Below, one piece after another: positions 46,009 to 56,275 of a DNA stretch of 64,000 nucleotides. The first letter of the stretch is position 1. Every line of letters starts with the position of its first letter. Below the pieces are notes generated by a model, which searched no databases, was not told where the DNA came from, and saw only the letters and a list, made by a program, of their open reading frames with translations. Position numbers and translations under genes: made by a program. Source of the DNA: Tupaia tana (taxonomy: Eukaryota; Chordata; Mammalia; Scandentia; Tupaiidae); the NCBI GenBank assembly GCA_026018925.1, contig JAKSZU010000005.1, forward strand, positions 20,756,779-20,820,778, read 5' to 3'.

Positions 46009-46629
46009 AGTGCCATATTTATATAATGCATTTTATCATTTTTCATTTAATCCATTCATTACTTAGGAGTGTGTTATTTCTTTCCCCATATTTGTGAACT
46101 TTGCAAATTTCTTCCTGTTATACAATTCTAATTTTATTTTGTTGTGGCTGGAAAACATCCTTTGTATGATTTTAATTTTTGGAAATTTAGTGACTTTGTC
46201 TCATGACATAGTGCACAGTTTATCCTGCAAAATGTTCCATGTGCACTTGAGAAGGCTATATATTCTGCTACAGAGTGTTCTATAAATATCTGTTAGGTTT
46301 GTTTATGTATAGTATTGTGTAAGTCTTCTATTTCCTTGTTGATCTTCTGCCTGGTTTTTTATCTTGCAGAAAGATGTGCATTCAAGTCTCCAATTATTAT
46401 GTCACATTATAAATGTATCTCTTCAATTCAATCAGTTTTTTCTTTAGATATTTTGGGGCTCTGGTGTTAGGTTGGAATATGATTATGCTTGTTATATCTC
46501 TTATGGACTGCTATTTTAATGTAAAATATACCTCATTATTTCCAGAAACGATTTTGTTTTAAATAAGTTTATTCTGATATTAATAAAGCCATTCCAGCTT
46601 TCATATGCTTGCTAGTAAAACAATATGCC

Positions 46630-46885
46630 TTTTTTTAAGTTTTTTTTCCATAGAGTGTATGCACTCCTGGAAAAGAGACAGAGAGAGAAAGTGAGTACCA
46701 TCTTCTCCCCTCCCCAGGAGGGATGGCCTCACTGTAATCCTTTCTCTGTCGTTCTCCTCTCAGGATTTTGGGCATGCACGCACATGCACCCAGCATGATT
46801 CTCAAGCTACTGTGTCCAGGGACTGAAATCGTCATTGGCCATGTGGGAATTCAGTGCCTTAGCTACTACAAAACCTGCTGGCCCC
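46630..46885 (-). mobile_element. SINE, long type
   Basis: ttttccatagagtgtatgca, ttctcctctcaggattttgg, head aacctgctggcccc. Confidence 0.83.
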
Positions 46886-47416
46886 TTATTTATTTACTTT
46901 TAATCTATTTTTGTCTTTGAATCTAAAATGCATCTTCTGTAGATAACATATAGTTGGATTTGTTTTTTATTCAGTCTTGAAATCCTTATCTTTGGTCAGA
47001 TTCTTAAATTTGTCCACATTTAGTGTTATTATTGATATCGTTGGATTCATGTCTGGTGTTTTACTTCTTGCTTACATTGTGTGTTATGTCTTTTTATTAC
47101 TTTGTTTCTTCTTCCTTTTACATTTATAAATATTTTCAGGTATTAGAAGGTATAATATACAAATTTTAAAACAGTTTTTAAACATACTTTTTCGAGTTGT
47201 GAGTGGCTGCTCTACAACTTACAATACACTTCCTAGTTAGTCAAGATTACCTTTAGATTTACACTAACTTAGTTTCAGTGAGATAGAGAAACATTACTTT
47301 CATGTACTTTTATTTTTCCTTCCCATGTTTGTGTTACCTACCATTTATATATAATATCTGTACATGTCAAAAGTCCAAAAATATATTGGCATGAATATTA
47401 ATATAAATAATTTTCA

Positions 47417-47650
47417 GGACCAGCAGCTGATGTGGTGGTTAAGGCACTGAACTCCCACACAGTCAACCCCATAGTTTGTGTCCTAGACTTGGTGACTTGA
47501 AACCCATGATAGGTGCATGATCATGCATGCATGCCCAAAATTCCAGAATGGTGGAGAAGAAATTGTGCCATGACCACCCACTCTGTAGAGGGATCTCTCA
47601 TTTTCCCTCTCACTGTCTCTCTCTGTCTTTACAGCGAGCACATTGTTACA
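47417..47650 (+). mobile_element. SINE, long type
   Basis: aggaccagcagctgatgtgg head, atgcatgcatgcccaaaatt body, and a TC-rich end. The A-tail is decayed. Confidence 0.8.
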
Positions 47651-48035
47651 AACTGCATATTGCTCTTTCCATTTGTTTTTCTGGATTTGATATACCATTT
47701 GTATCATTTCCTTTGCTTTGCTCTCACCCACCTACTTTGTCTTATTGTTGAAGATATTACATATTCATGTTTTTTTTATGTTTTAGATGTCCAATTATAG
47801 ACATATTACTGTACAAAATTGCTTTTAAATAAATTAACAGAAAAAACAAGAAATATGCACTGATGCATTTTTTCAATTCTATATTTACCTATATAATTAC
47901 CATTAGTAGTGCTCTTTGTTTTTGTGTAGATTTGAATGATTATATGGGGCCACTTGCTTTCAGCCTAAAGAACTTTTGTAAGTTTTTCTTGTAAAATGAT
48001 GTACTACTAATAAACTCTTTTCGTTTTTGTTAGTT

Positions 48036-48899
48036 TTGAAAGAGCGTTGTCAGGCTATCAAGTGCTACTGAAAGCAGACTTAGATATCCCTAGGCTCATT
48101 GAAGTTAGCATAGGAAATAGCCATTCAGTATGAGCTACCCTCACATACCAAAAACATTAAAAAAAAAAACAAGAATCAAGACTTAAAGAGAGAAAGAAGA
48201 AAGAAAGAAAAAGAAAGAGAGAGATGAAGAAGAGAGAAAGAGAAAAAGAAAGAAAGAAAAACTAATATCAGAGAATAGCTGGTGATTTATAAGCCAAACT
48301 TTTGGAAATGACAAAATTTGGAGAATCAACTGGATGTCCAGGTAAATGCAAATGCATGTGTTGATGACAGAGGAGTACAGGAAGATGCACTGCAGTAGCT
48401 TATGCAATGGGATAACATTTATGAAGATGAGTAGAGGCTGGCATCCTAACAGCCACCATATGAGCCATATGAGCAAGCAGGAATATGAGCAACCTGTCAT
48501 TATTAAATCACCTCAACCCTTTGTTTAGACCCTTAAGGGAAACTATATTTGTTTGTGTTTTATCTGAAAGAATGTCAGGTGTTTGAACTTCAGTCATTTA
48601 GATGCAAACAAATCTGTATGTACACTAAGTACTAGACTGAGCTTCTTATTTTTATCTACCATTTGTTTTTATGAGCATCTAAATGATCTTCTGAATCAAT
48701 CAATTTAACCTTAGGTATGTGTATGCTGGAAATAGGGTAGGAAAGGGGCATGAGCAGAATGGATGACAGATAACTCCCAAGTGTTGGTATAACCCATTGA
48801 ATGGATGAACATGACCTTTAGTAGAACTAGAACATTGAAAGAAGAAAAGAAAAACCATACTAGGAGGAAAAACACCTCTATTCAGAGTCTCTTTAGAAC
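48036..48899. other. No gene; purine-rich stretch
   Basis: 48181-48261 is an almost pure GA-rich strand (aaagaaagaaaaagaaagag). A 60-codon frame at 48346-48528 is unsupported. Confidence 0.5.
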
Positions 48900-48990
48900 C
48901 TTTTGAAACTTTAATGAGATAATGCACACAAAAGGGACTGACAAAAGGCAGTGCGCGGTACAAATACTGATGATGATAATTACTACCTGG
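48900..48990 (+). mobile_element. MIR 3' part
   Basis: ctttaatgagataatgcaca, gacaaaaggcagtgcgcgg, and a terminal gatgataattactac follow the 3' end of MIR. Confidence 0.6.
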
Positions 48991-49407
48991 CAGTCATGGG
49001 ATTCCAATTTGTAGAAAGATTTTAGAACCACTCTTCCACTATGGACCATACGCCGCCCAAATGTTTCTTGTTATCTAGTATATGTTTTGGCCCTAGAATA
49101 AATGTTGATGTTATTTATTTAATTTATTTATTTATTTATTTTACTCCCTGGCATCTCAATCTTCAGCTCTTTCTAATTTTACTCCAATAAACTTAGACAA
49201 ATTTTTTTTCCAGAATACATCTACAGTACATCCAAAGGTTTTCTACAGATGAATTCCCAGAACACCAAACAAAAACTAAAAGATGTAGTATAAATAAAAG
49301 CAACTTTATTTACAAAAACTCAACTTAAGATTGAACAGCGGAAGGGTGAGTCAACACCACTCACCATCAACAGATGTTGTTAGAGATCATTGTGGTTGTT
49401 TATTCAT

Positions 49408-49595
49408 CTGTCAGTGGTTTCCAAGCCTGAGTGTGCATAAGAATCACCTAGTAGGCTGACTAAATTCAAGATCCTTAGGACCCACCCCAGAGAATCTGAT
49501 TCAGAACTGGAATGAGTCATAGGAAATTGCATTTTTAACATAATATAGTCACAAGACGTGGATGTTGCCCATGAATCACTTAGAGAAACTGTCCA
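49408..49595. mobile_element. MER5A-like hAT element
   Basis: cagtggtttccaagcctgag, gcataagaatcacctagtag, cccaccccagagaatctgat, ggaaattgcatttttaacat. Near full length. Confidence 0.85.
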
Positions 49596-49880
49596 TCATA
49601 TTGGTCATTAGCTTTAGGCATATTTGTTGTCTCTCTGCCTATTTTTGAAGATTGGAACTATCCATAAGATAAGGGTAGCGTTATGCTTAATGCCACAGCT
49701 GTATGAGAAACTCCCATCCCTCTCTGAATATCTGTATATTTCAGACCTCCTGTTATTGCTCCCAGTGAGTTCTCTGAAATTGCCTCAGTACTTGTACAGC
49801 TGCCATAGGTAGAAAATAACTCAAGAATGTTGCTACTTAGGCAACTATTGTGTAGATCAGTTACATAAAAACCATTTTCA

Positions 49881-50060
49881 GGGCCAGGAGGTGGTGTGGC
49901 GGTTAAGGTGCTGAACTCCCACTTGACTGATCGCAGTTCAAGCCCTGGATTTGGTGACTTGTTTTCTCATTTTCTCTCTGTCTCTGACTCTCTCTGGTGA
50001 GTGCAAGTGCTCTGTAGTAAAATTTAAATAGTAATAAATAAAAAATTAAATAAATAAATT
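49881..50060 (+). mobile_element. SINE, short type
   Basis: gggccaggaggtggtgtggc head, cgcagttcaagccctggat, ctctctggtgagtgcaagtg, and an AAAT-rich tail. Confidence 0.85.
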
Positions 50061-50591
50061 CTTTTTTTAAAGAAACATTTCAGAAGCGATTTATCAGGGG
50101 AAGTGAACAAATTTAACTCTACTTTTATGGGGTGTTCAGTGAAGTGTCACCTTTGACACAATTATTCAAGGTTTTCTGCTATGTCATTCAGCTATATTTT
50201 CCTTGGAGAAGTCTCACACAGAAAAAGAAAGTGTTGTCAAACCTCCATTTCCCCTCCTCTTATGTATTATTACTGAAGAGAAATAAAGATTATAGTTACC
50301 AGGAAATTAAAAAAATTGGGATTGTGGAAGGAGGGACACATTAGTTTTGAAGAATTAATGAGCTTTAGACATGTCTTCACATCTTGGCTGTGATGCTGTT
50401 CTCCAAACAAGCAGAAATTAGTAAGTATATAACTTTTGAAAAAAATTAAGGCAATAGAAAAAAAATTAATATTATATCAATTATGACCAAATGGACTTCA
50501 GAGCCTTTCATAATTCAACTTGTTAATTAGAAGAGCTTTTAAATTATATAAACTAGCCCAAGATTAATTTTCTTTTATTCTGTTTGCCTCT

Positions 50592-50593
<2 letters not shown>
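50061..50593. other. No gene seen
   Basis: A 70-codon frame at 50132-50344 has no recognisable motif. Confidence 0.45.
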
Positions 50594-50636
<43 letters not shown>

Positions 50637-50859
50637 GGTTTTTGCTATAGGGTCCTTGCACTCGCCAGAAAGACAGAGACAGAAATTACCCCCGGGGGGA
50701 TGGCCACCTTGCAATCCCTTCTCCATTCTCCTCTCGGGATCTTGAGCACATGCACGCACATGCGCCCAGTGTGAGTTTAAGGTGCTCGGTCCGGGACTCA
50801 AACCATGGTCAACTACGTGGGAGTCCAACAATGTAACCATTATGCCATCTGCTGGTCCT
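50594..50859 (-). mobile_element. Young SINE with about 40-bp A-tail
   Basis: Uninterrupted T-run from 50594 to 50634, gaggtttttgctatagggtc, cccccggggggatg, head catctgctggtcct. Confidence 0.92.
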
Positions 50860-50872
50860 GCATTCTATTTTG

Positions 50873-50993
50873 TTTCAGAAAGTTTATGGAAAATGCATAT
50901 TATGAAAAAATTATATTATATGATTTAAAGTGTGTTTTTTAAGTAAAATAAACTCATACTTTAATTCCATTTTTAATGAACTTTGTGAAGTTC
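50873..50993. mobile_element. Mariner-type MITE, copy 2
   Basis: tttcagaaagtttatggaaa ... ttccatttttaatgaacttt, ends complementary. Contains tgcatattatgaaaaaatta. Reverse orientation to copy 1. Confidence 0.6.
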
Positions 50994-51761
50994 CTTTAGA
51001 TGTGTTCTATAATCTTAGAGAAATATATAAATATACAAAAAGAACTAGTCTGATGGATTATGGATAGTATATCTAAAGCACTACTCTGATTCTAGAATTA
51101 AACTTTTTGCTTATTAATGATAGCATTTTTGTTAAAGTAATAGGAAAGAACTGTACAACGAATCAGAATATATCTAGAATGTATTGTTTTTAGCTTTGAT
51201 TGGATCCAAATAGGAGAAGCATGAGCCATTATAACATGTACATTGTGAATAATCTTAAAGTAAAAACAGCAATGACCTCATTCTTTTTTTGAGTGTATTG
51301 CTTTCCGGTGATGCACGATGTGGTGTTTGTTAATATTTCAGTGCTTCTTGCAAATTGACTTGTGCCTCAGCTTCTTTGGGGCCATGGTAACAATCTACTC
51401 AAAGCAGAATTCTTGGGGGAAATGTACATGGTTGCAACTCTTAGCAATGTAATACTCAGCATCTTTCCTCAGTGAAAAAAAGAGAAACTCCTAGAGTAAT
51501 GAAGAATCATTTGCAATTATTTCAAGAACATTGGGAAAGTAGCTAATAACTCTTCAGAGAGGATTTTAAGTTCCAAAAGCGTTTTTATTATTATAATTTC
51601 AATGGATATAAAATAAGTATTTGATGAATGAATTAAATTATCTGATTACTAGATGTTTTGACTGCTATTGTCTACCAAACCTCTAAGTGTTTGCTGTTAT
51701 CTTTGAGAATTTATACTATCATTTTGAATATATCAATAAATAAAATAAACAAACATGGAAG
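50994..51761. other. No gene seen
   Basis: AT-rich. No supported frame or nameable repeat. Confidence 0.45.
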
Positions 51762-51985
51762 GCCAGATGGTGGTGCAGCAGTAAAACATAATGCTCTGAG
51801 AGGCTGACTCATATGGGAAGGTTCTAGGTTCATGTCTAGAAAACACCCTGAACACACTGAGTGGACTTGTGCCCATGATCTGGGACTGATTTGAGATTGA
51901 ATCATGGCAACCTTTTGGGATTGCTTTCTCTGTCTCTCTCTTTCTCTTGTTTATTCATGGAAGAAATAAATAGATAATTTTAAAC
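51762..51985 (+). mobile_element. SINE, second family
   Basis: ggccagatggtggtgcagca head, aggttctaggttcatgtc B-box region, gcccatgatctgggactgat body shared with 5820, TC-rich end and aagaaataaatag tail. Confidence 0.65.
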
Positions 51986-52209
51986 AAAGACGAATATTCT
52001 AGTACTTCTAGAGTTAACTTTCTAGCTAGGAAGAAGAGGAGGTTTAGAAACAGAGAAAAACAATAATATAATAAATAGCAAAGTTTATGTTATGCCAAAA
52101 AATCATCAGTATTATGGAATATTATGGGTTTAAAAAAAAGAGGGAGGAAAAAAGTAGAGATGGGTGAAGGGATTCAGGAAGTGGGATGAAGAAGGTGTGT
52201 TTTAATAAA

Positions 52210-52600
52210 GCGATTAGCACAGATTTCTTTGAAAAGACAACATTTAAGCTGAGACTCAAGGAAATGAAAATTTTAATTATAAAATACTTAGTGAAAGAAG
52301 ATTCTAGGAAGAGAGAGAAGAGAGTATAGAGTGGAAAGACACCTGACATTTCAGGCATAGCCAGGAGACCAGAGCAGCTAAAGCAGAGCAGGATAGGAAA
52401 GAGTAAAAAGAATGGAACTCCAGGGGGGTGTGGGAACTCATAAGAGGTCTTGCAGATCTGTGTTTATTTTTTCTTCACTAAGAATGTTGTATTTTTCTCT
52501 GAAAGTAATAAGCAGTGTTTGAAGAGTTCTAGACAGAGGTCTGATATGAACTGGTTAAACTTTGGTCTGATATGAACTGGTTAAATTTTTTGAGGAGTTT
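52210..52600 (+). mobile_element. Ancient mammal-wide repeat, family unassigned
   Basis: acatttaagctgagactcaa, gagcagctaaagcagagcag, gaggtcttgcagatctgtgt and agaggtctgatatgaactgg follow the order of a common old mammalian repeat I recognise but cannot name with certainty. A 26-bp unit (ggtctgatatgaactggtta) is tandemly duplicated at 52538 and 52564. Confidence 0.55.
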
Positions 52601-52669
52601 AGAACACTAGAGAAAGAAATCCTGAAAAAACAATATAAGCTTTCAGATAGGACTCTCAAAATGTTTTTT

Positions 52670-52915
52670 CTTTCTTCTTTTTTTTTTTAAGTTGACTTCT
52701 AAGAGCAAGAGAGACAGAGTAAGTGACAGAAACAGTATACCAACACAGCCTTGATACCGAAATCTACCCCTAGCTTCAACCATCTGTGGATCATGGACAC
52801 ACAAGTGCCTGGCATATTCAGAGAGTTCTCCAAAGGTGAACCTGGAACTTCTCCAGGTGAGTCAGCCTCACAAAACATCTCATTTTACTGCTACTATACC
52901 ATCTGTCCCTGACTC
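52670..52915 (-). mobile_element. SINE, second family
   Basis: T-run tail, gcaagagagacagagtaagt, tctgtggatcatggacacac (reverse of the shared gtccatgatc block), tgagtcagcctcacaaaac, and head catctgtccctgactcc. Confidence 0.55.
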
Positions 52916-53030
52916 CGGTATTATTTTCTAATAGAAAGGGAAAACTAAAAATGGCTGTCCTTTACTACAACAGACCAAATTTGAAACATCTCTGTTCCAG
53001 AAAGGATCAAATTGATCTGTCTGTATTCTT

Positions 53031-53255
53031 TTTTTAGAGAGGTTTGCTATAGGACGTGTGCACTTCCTGAAGAGACAGAGAAAGTAAGAAATTACCCCCA
53101 GGGGCATGGCCACACCCTAATCCCTTCTACTCCAGTCTCTTTTTGGGATTTTAGGCATGCATGCACACGTACCCAGCATGAGTTTTAAGCTGCCAGGTCT
53201 ATGACCAACTACTTGAGAGCCCAGTGACGTAACCGTTACACCATCTGCTGGTCCC
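53031..53255 (-). mobile_element. SINE, long type
   Basis: gagaggtttgctataggacg, ttacccccaggggcatgg, head catctgctggtccc. TSD atctgtctgtattct / atctgtccatattct. Confidence 0.87.
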
Positions 53256-53602
53256 ATCTGTCCATATTCTAATGATGTCCAAGATAAAAGGAAACAATGC
53301 CTAGATAAAGGTGTTATCTGTCACAGTCTTGATAATATCTGTCATACAAGATCTTCCATTCAGTAGTTTGTGATCAGGCTTTTAGGAAATAGACCTAGGT
53401 TATCAAAAACCGAGAGAAGAAAACAGAATGCAGCAGTAGCTCCACAAGAAATACAGTAATCACGTTAATATGTTCAAATTAGATGGAAATTTTTACTAGA
53501 TAATGGGAATCTTTTTTTCTCTTTAAATATTTATTGTAATTTCTGATTTACATATAATCATCAAAAATCTTTGTCGGGTACAGAATGGTCTTCCAAAGAA
53601 TG

Positions 53603-53685
53603 TATTGGGTCATCGGAAAAGTCATGATGCATTTTTGCAAAGAAAAACAGAAAAGATAAATCATAACTTTTCTGAGCACCCAATA
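53603..53685. mobile_element. 80-bp mariner MITE (MADE1-like)
   Basis: TA-flanked. Starts ttgggtcatcggaaaagtca and ends tcataacttttctgagcacc plus caa. The ends are imperfect inverted repeats over about 25 bp. The size matches the palindromic mariner MITEs such as human MADE1, but the sequence differs. Confidence 0.65.
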
Positions 53686-53836
53686 TCTGTTGTGTAATAA
53701 ACAAATCGAAGATATAAACACATTTACCACTTTGAACATTTGACATTATATTATGTTGTAAACATTTAAAACTTGCTCCAATAGTTATTCTGCAAACATG
53801 TACTAAATTATTTATGGCATTTTTACTGTGAGATAT

Positions 53837-53842
<6 letters not shown>

Positions 53843-53886
<44 letters not shown>

Positions 53887-54134
53887 AGACGTTTTTGTTA
53901 CAGGGTTCTTGTGCTCACCAGACAGACAGAGAGAGACAGAGAGACAGAAAGCGAGAAATCCCCCCCCAGGGGGGTGGCCACGCCGCAATCCCTTCTCCTC
54001 CATTCTCCTCTCGGGATCTTGGGCACCCACGCACACGCACCCAGCGTGAGTTTAAGCCACTGGGTCCGGGACTCAAACCGCAGTCGATTACGTGGGAGTC
54101 CAACGACATAGCCATTACACTAACTGCTGGTCCC
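53843..54134 (-). mobile_element. Young SINE with about 43-bp A-tail and 16-bp TSD
   Basis: T-run 53843-53885. CpG-rich body (cacgccgcaatcccttctcc). TSD tgtgagatatagttct / tgtgagatacagttct at 53827-53842 and 54135-54150. Confidence 0.95.
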
Positions 54135-54150
54135 TGTGAGATACAGTTCT

Positions 54151-54563
54151 AAAGAAAAATATATTGATTAAAAATCAGGCAACAAATGATCTCATAAATG
54201 AACAAAGATAATCTTAACATAATCAACAAAAGAAAAATTTGTAATTTCCATATAGAAGACTGTGTAAACTAAGAGTTTATAATCTGAAAAAAATCTGTGG
54301 GTATCAATCATTGCTCCAGTTAAAGACTGGTAAAATTGTATATACAGTGGCTCATTAGTAAGAGATAGAAAAAGAACACTTTTACTCACTTACTGTGTGT
54401 TCTTAAAAACCACAACACTGAACTGTGCATAAAAAAATAAGTTGTTTAAAAAGCAAGAATAAAACAAAATTGGAAAGAGATGTTTAAAAGTGGAGACATG
54501 GCAAGCCCAGAGATTTGGTGATTTATAGGCTTTATGGAGTTCTTAATTTTAGCCTTTTAAACT
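54151..54563. other. No gene seen
   Basis: AT-rich DNA without a supported frame. Confidence 0.5.
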
Positions 54564-54650
54564 TTTTTTAAGAGAGATTTTTGCTGTAGGAAATGTGCAC
54601 TAGCCAGAGAGACAGAAGGAGAAAAATCAACCCCCCATCCCAGAGTGAGA
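54564..54650 (-). mobile_element. SINE 3' fragment
   Basis: taagagagatttttgctgta and ccagagagacagaaggagaa match the antisense 3' end. The rest is missing. Confidence 0.7.
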
Positions 54651-54701
54651 GCAATAGAATTGCGATGACTTGCTTTTAGTAAATAGAATACAGGATTGGT
54701 G

Positions 54702-54954
54702 GGGATCAGCAGGTGGTGTAATGGTTACATTGTTGAACTCCCACAGAGTAGAGGGTTTGAGTCTGGATCTGGTGGCTTAAAATTCACACTGGGAGCATAT
54801 ACATGCATGCATACCCAAATTCCTGAGAGGAGAATAGAGGAGAAGGGATTGCAGTGTAGTCATTGCATCTTGGTGGCATTTCTCACTTTCTGTCTCTCTG
54901 GAGAGCCCTATAGCAAAAACCTCTCTCAATAAATAAATAAATAAATAAATAAAT
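54702..54954 (+). mobile_element. SINE, long type
   Basis: ggggatcagcaggtggtgta head, ggtttgagtctggatctgg, agagccctatagcaaaaacc, and an (aaat)n tail. Confidence 0.9.
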
Positions 54955-55006
54955 GGAAGGAAGGAAGGAAGGAAGGAAGGAAGGAAGGAAGGAAGGAAGA
55001 AAGAAA
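54955..55006. repeat. (GGAA)n microsatellite
   Basis: About 11 GGAA units grown from the SINE tail. Confidence 0.95.
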
Positions 55007-55259
55007 TAGAAGATAGACAATGGAAGTTAAATCCTTGATTTCATTATGATGTGTAAGACTGTCTTAGCAGCTTCAGGGCTGTGCAGTACTCCCCCACCAA
55101 GGCTCCCCTGTAGGCCCCAGTGCCAGTCAGGATAAAAAGCCTCCAGGGGCCTCCACCTTTGTCAGGTTGGCCTCTGGGTTCAGCTTCAGGCTGTGAAGTA
55201 CTCTACCAGCCAGGGCTCCCCTATAGACCCCAATGCCAGTCAGTTAGGCAGAAGTGAAT

Positions 55260-56231
55260 ACATTACCAAATGACTAAGAATCGGAGAAGATCCTCAAGGA
55301 TGAGAGAATCAAGTAATACATCTCCAGCAAGGAAACACTGTAACTTGACTCCATGTAGAGAAATATTAGAGGATATTACTGAAATGTCAGATAAAGAATT
55401 TAGAATATTTATGGTAACAAAATTCTATGAGATGCAAGAGTAAAAGAGACATTGAGCTCTAAGAGATGAGGAAATTCTACCATGATATGAAAGAAGAATT
55501 GTACACCATAAAAAAGAACCAAACAGAACTGTTAGATATGAAGGCTATAATACAGGAAATTAAAACCTCCCTCAAAAGTATTCAGAACAGGTTAGACCAT
55601 GCATAAAATCAAATTTTGGAAGTAGAAGACAAAACTTCTAGCCTAGAAAAAAATATCAAAAATACTCAGAAAACAGCCAAGAAAACTGAGCATCATATAT
55701 GAGAAATACTAGATACCATGAAATGCCCAAATATCCAAATAATTGGTATCCCAGAAGGTGAAGAATCTAATAAGGGCATGGATAATCTATTCCAGGAAAT
55801 CCTAGAAGAAAACTTTCCAAGTCTAGAGAGGCATTCAGACATCCAGACCTAAGGAATGTAAAGAACCCCAGGTACAATCCATCCAAGAAGATCCTCTCCA
55901 TGGCACATTATAGCTAGATTAACCAAAAAGACAGACAAAGACAAGATACTAAGATTGAAGAGAGAGAGAAATCACCTACAAAGGCTATCCCATCAGACTA
56001 ACACTGGATTTCTCATTGGATACAATGCAAGCAAGGAAAGAATGAGGAAATGCATTCAAAGTATTAAATGAAAAACAATTTAAACCAAGAATACTATACC
56101 CAGCAAGTTATCCTTCATATGGGAAAAGGAAAATAAAAATGTTCTCGGATAAATAAAACCTGATAGAATTTACCAACTCCAGGCCAGCTCTTCAAGAAAT
56201 TCTGAAAGGAGTACTATACCAAGAAAACTAA
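55260..56231 (+). pseudogene. L1 ORF1 (RNA-binding chaperone), broken
   Basis: Recognisable parts: coiled-coil-like glutamate/lysine-rich segment (KNQTELLDMKAIIQEIKTSL), RRM region (NIQIIGIPEGEESNKGMDNL, FQEILEENFPSL) and C-terminal domain (YKGYPIRLTLDFSLDTMQAR, KPRILYPASYP). ORF1 protein coats L1 RNA as trimers. Several stops and frame changes exclude function. Confidence 0.8.
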
Positions 56232-56275
56232 AGAGAAGACAGACAGCAACAAGAAAACAAAAAACAACCAAGAAT

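Larger units (their letters stand above)
41170..48035 (-). mobile_element. Old antisense L1 (L1M-type), long, SINE-riddled
   Basis: Reverse-strand L1 landmarks in order. 3' end of ORF2: tctttcactcagcatgctgt, acatttgagttgtttccatt. Then tggtcaaaaatcaattaacc, cataccagtgccttgctcta, tagattaatttgggaactat, gctatgggtttttcatagat at 44521. Endonuclease region: ttgttgtggctggaaaacat, agtctccaattattatgtca at 46390. Finally an ORF1/inter-ORF-like end near 47940-48030 (aagtttttcttgtaaaatg). Total span is near full length after removing SINEs. Many stops in all frames. Confidence 0.82.
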
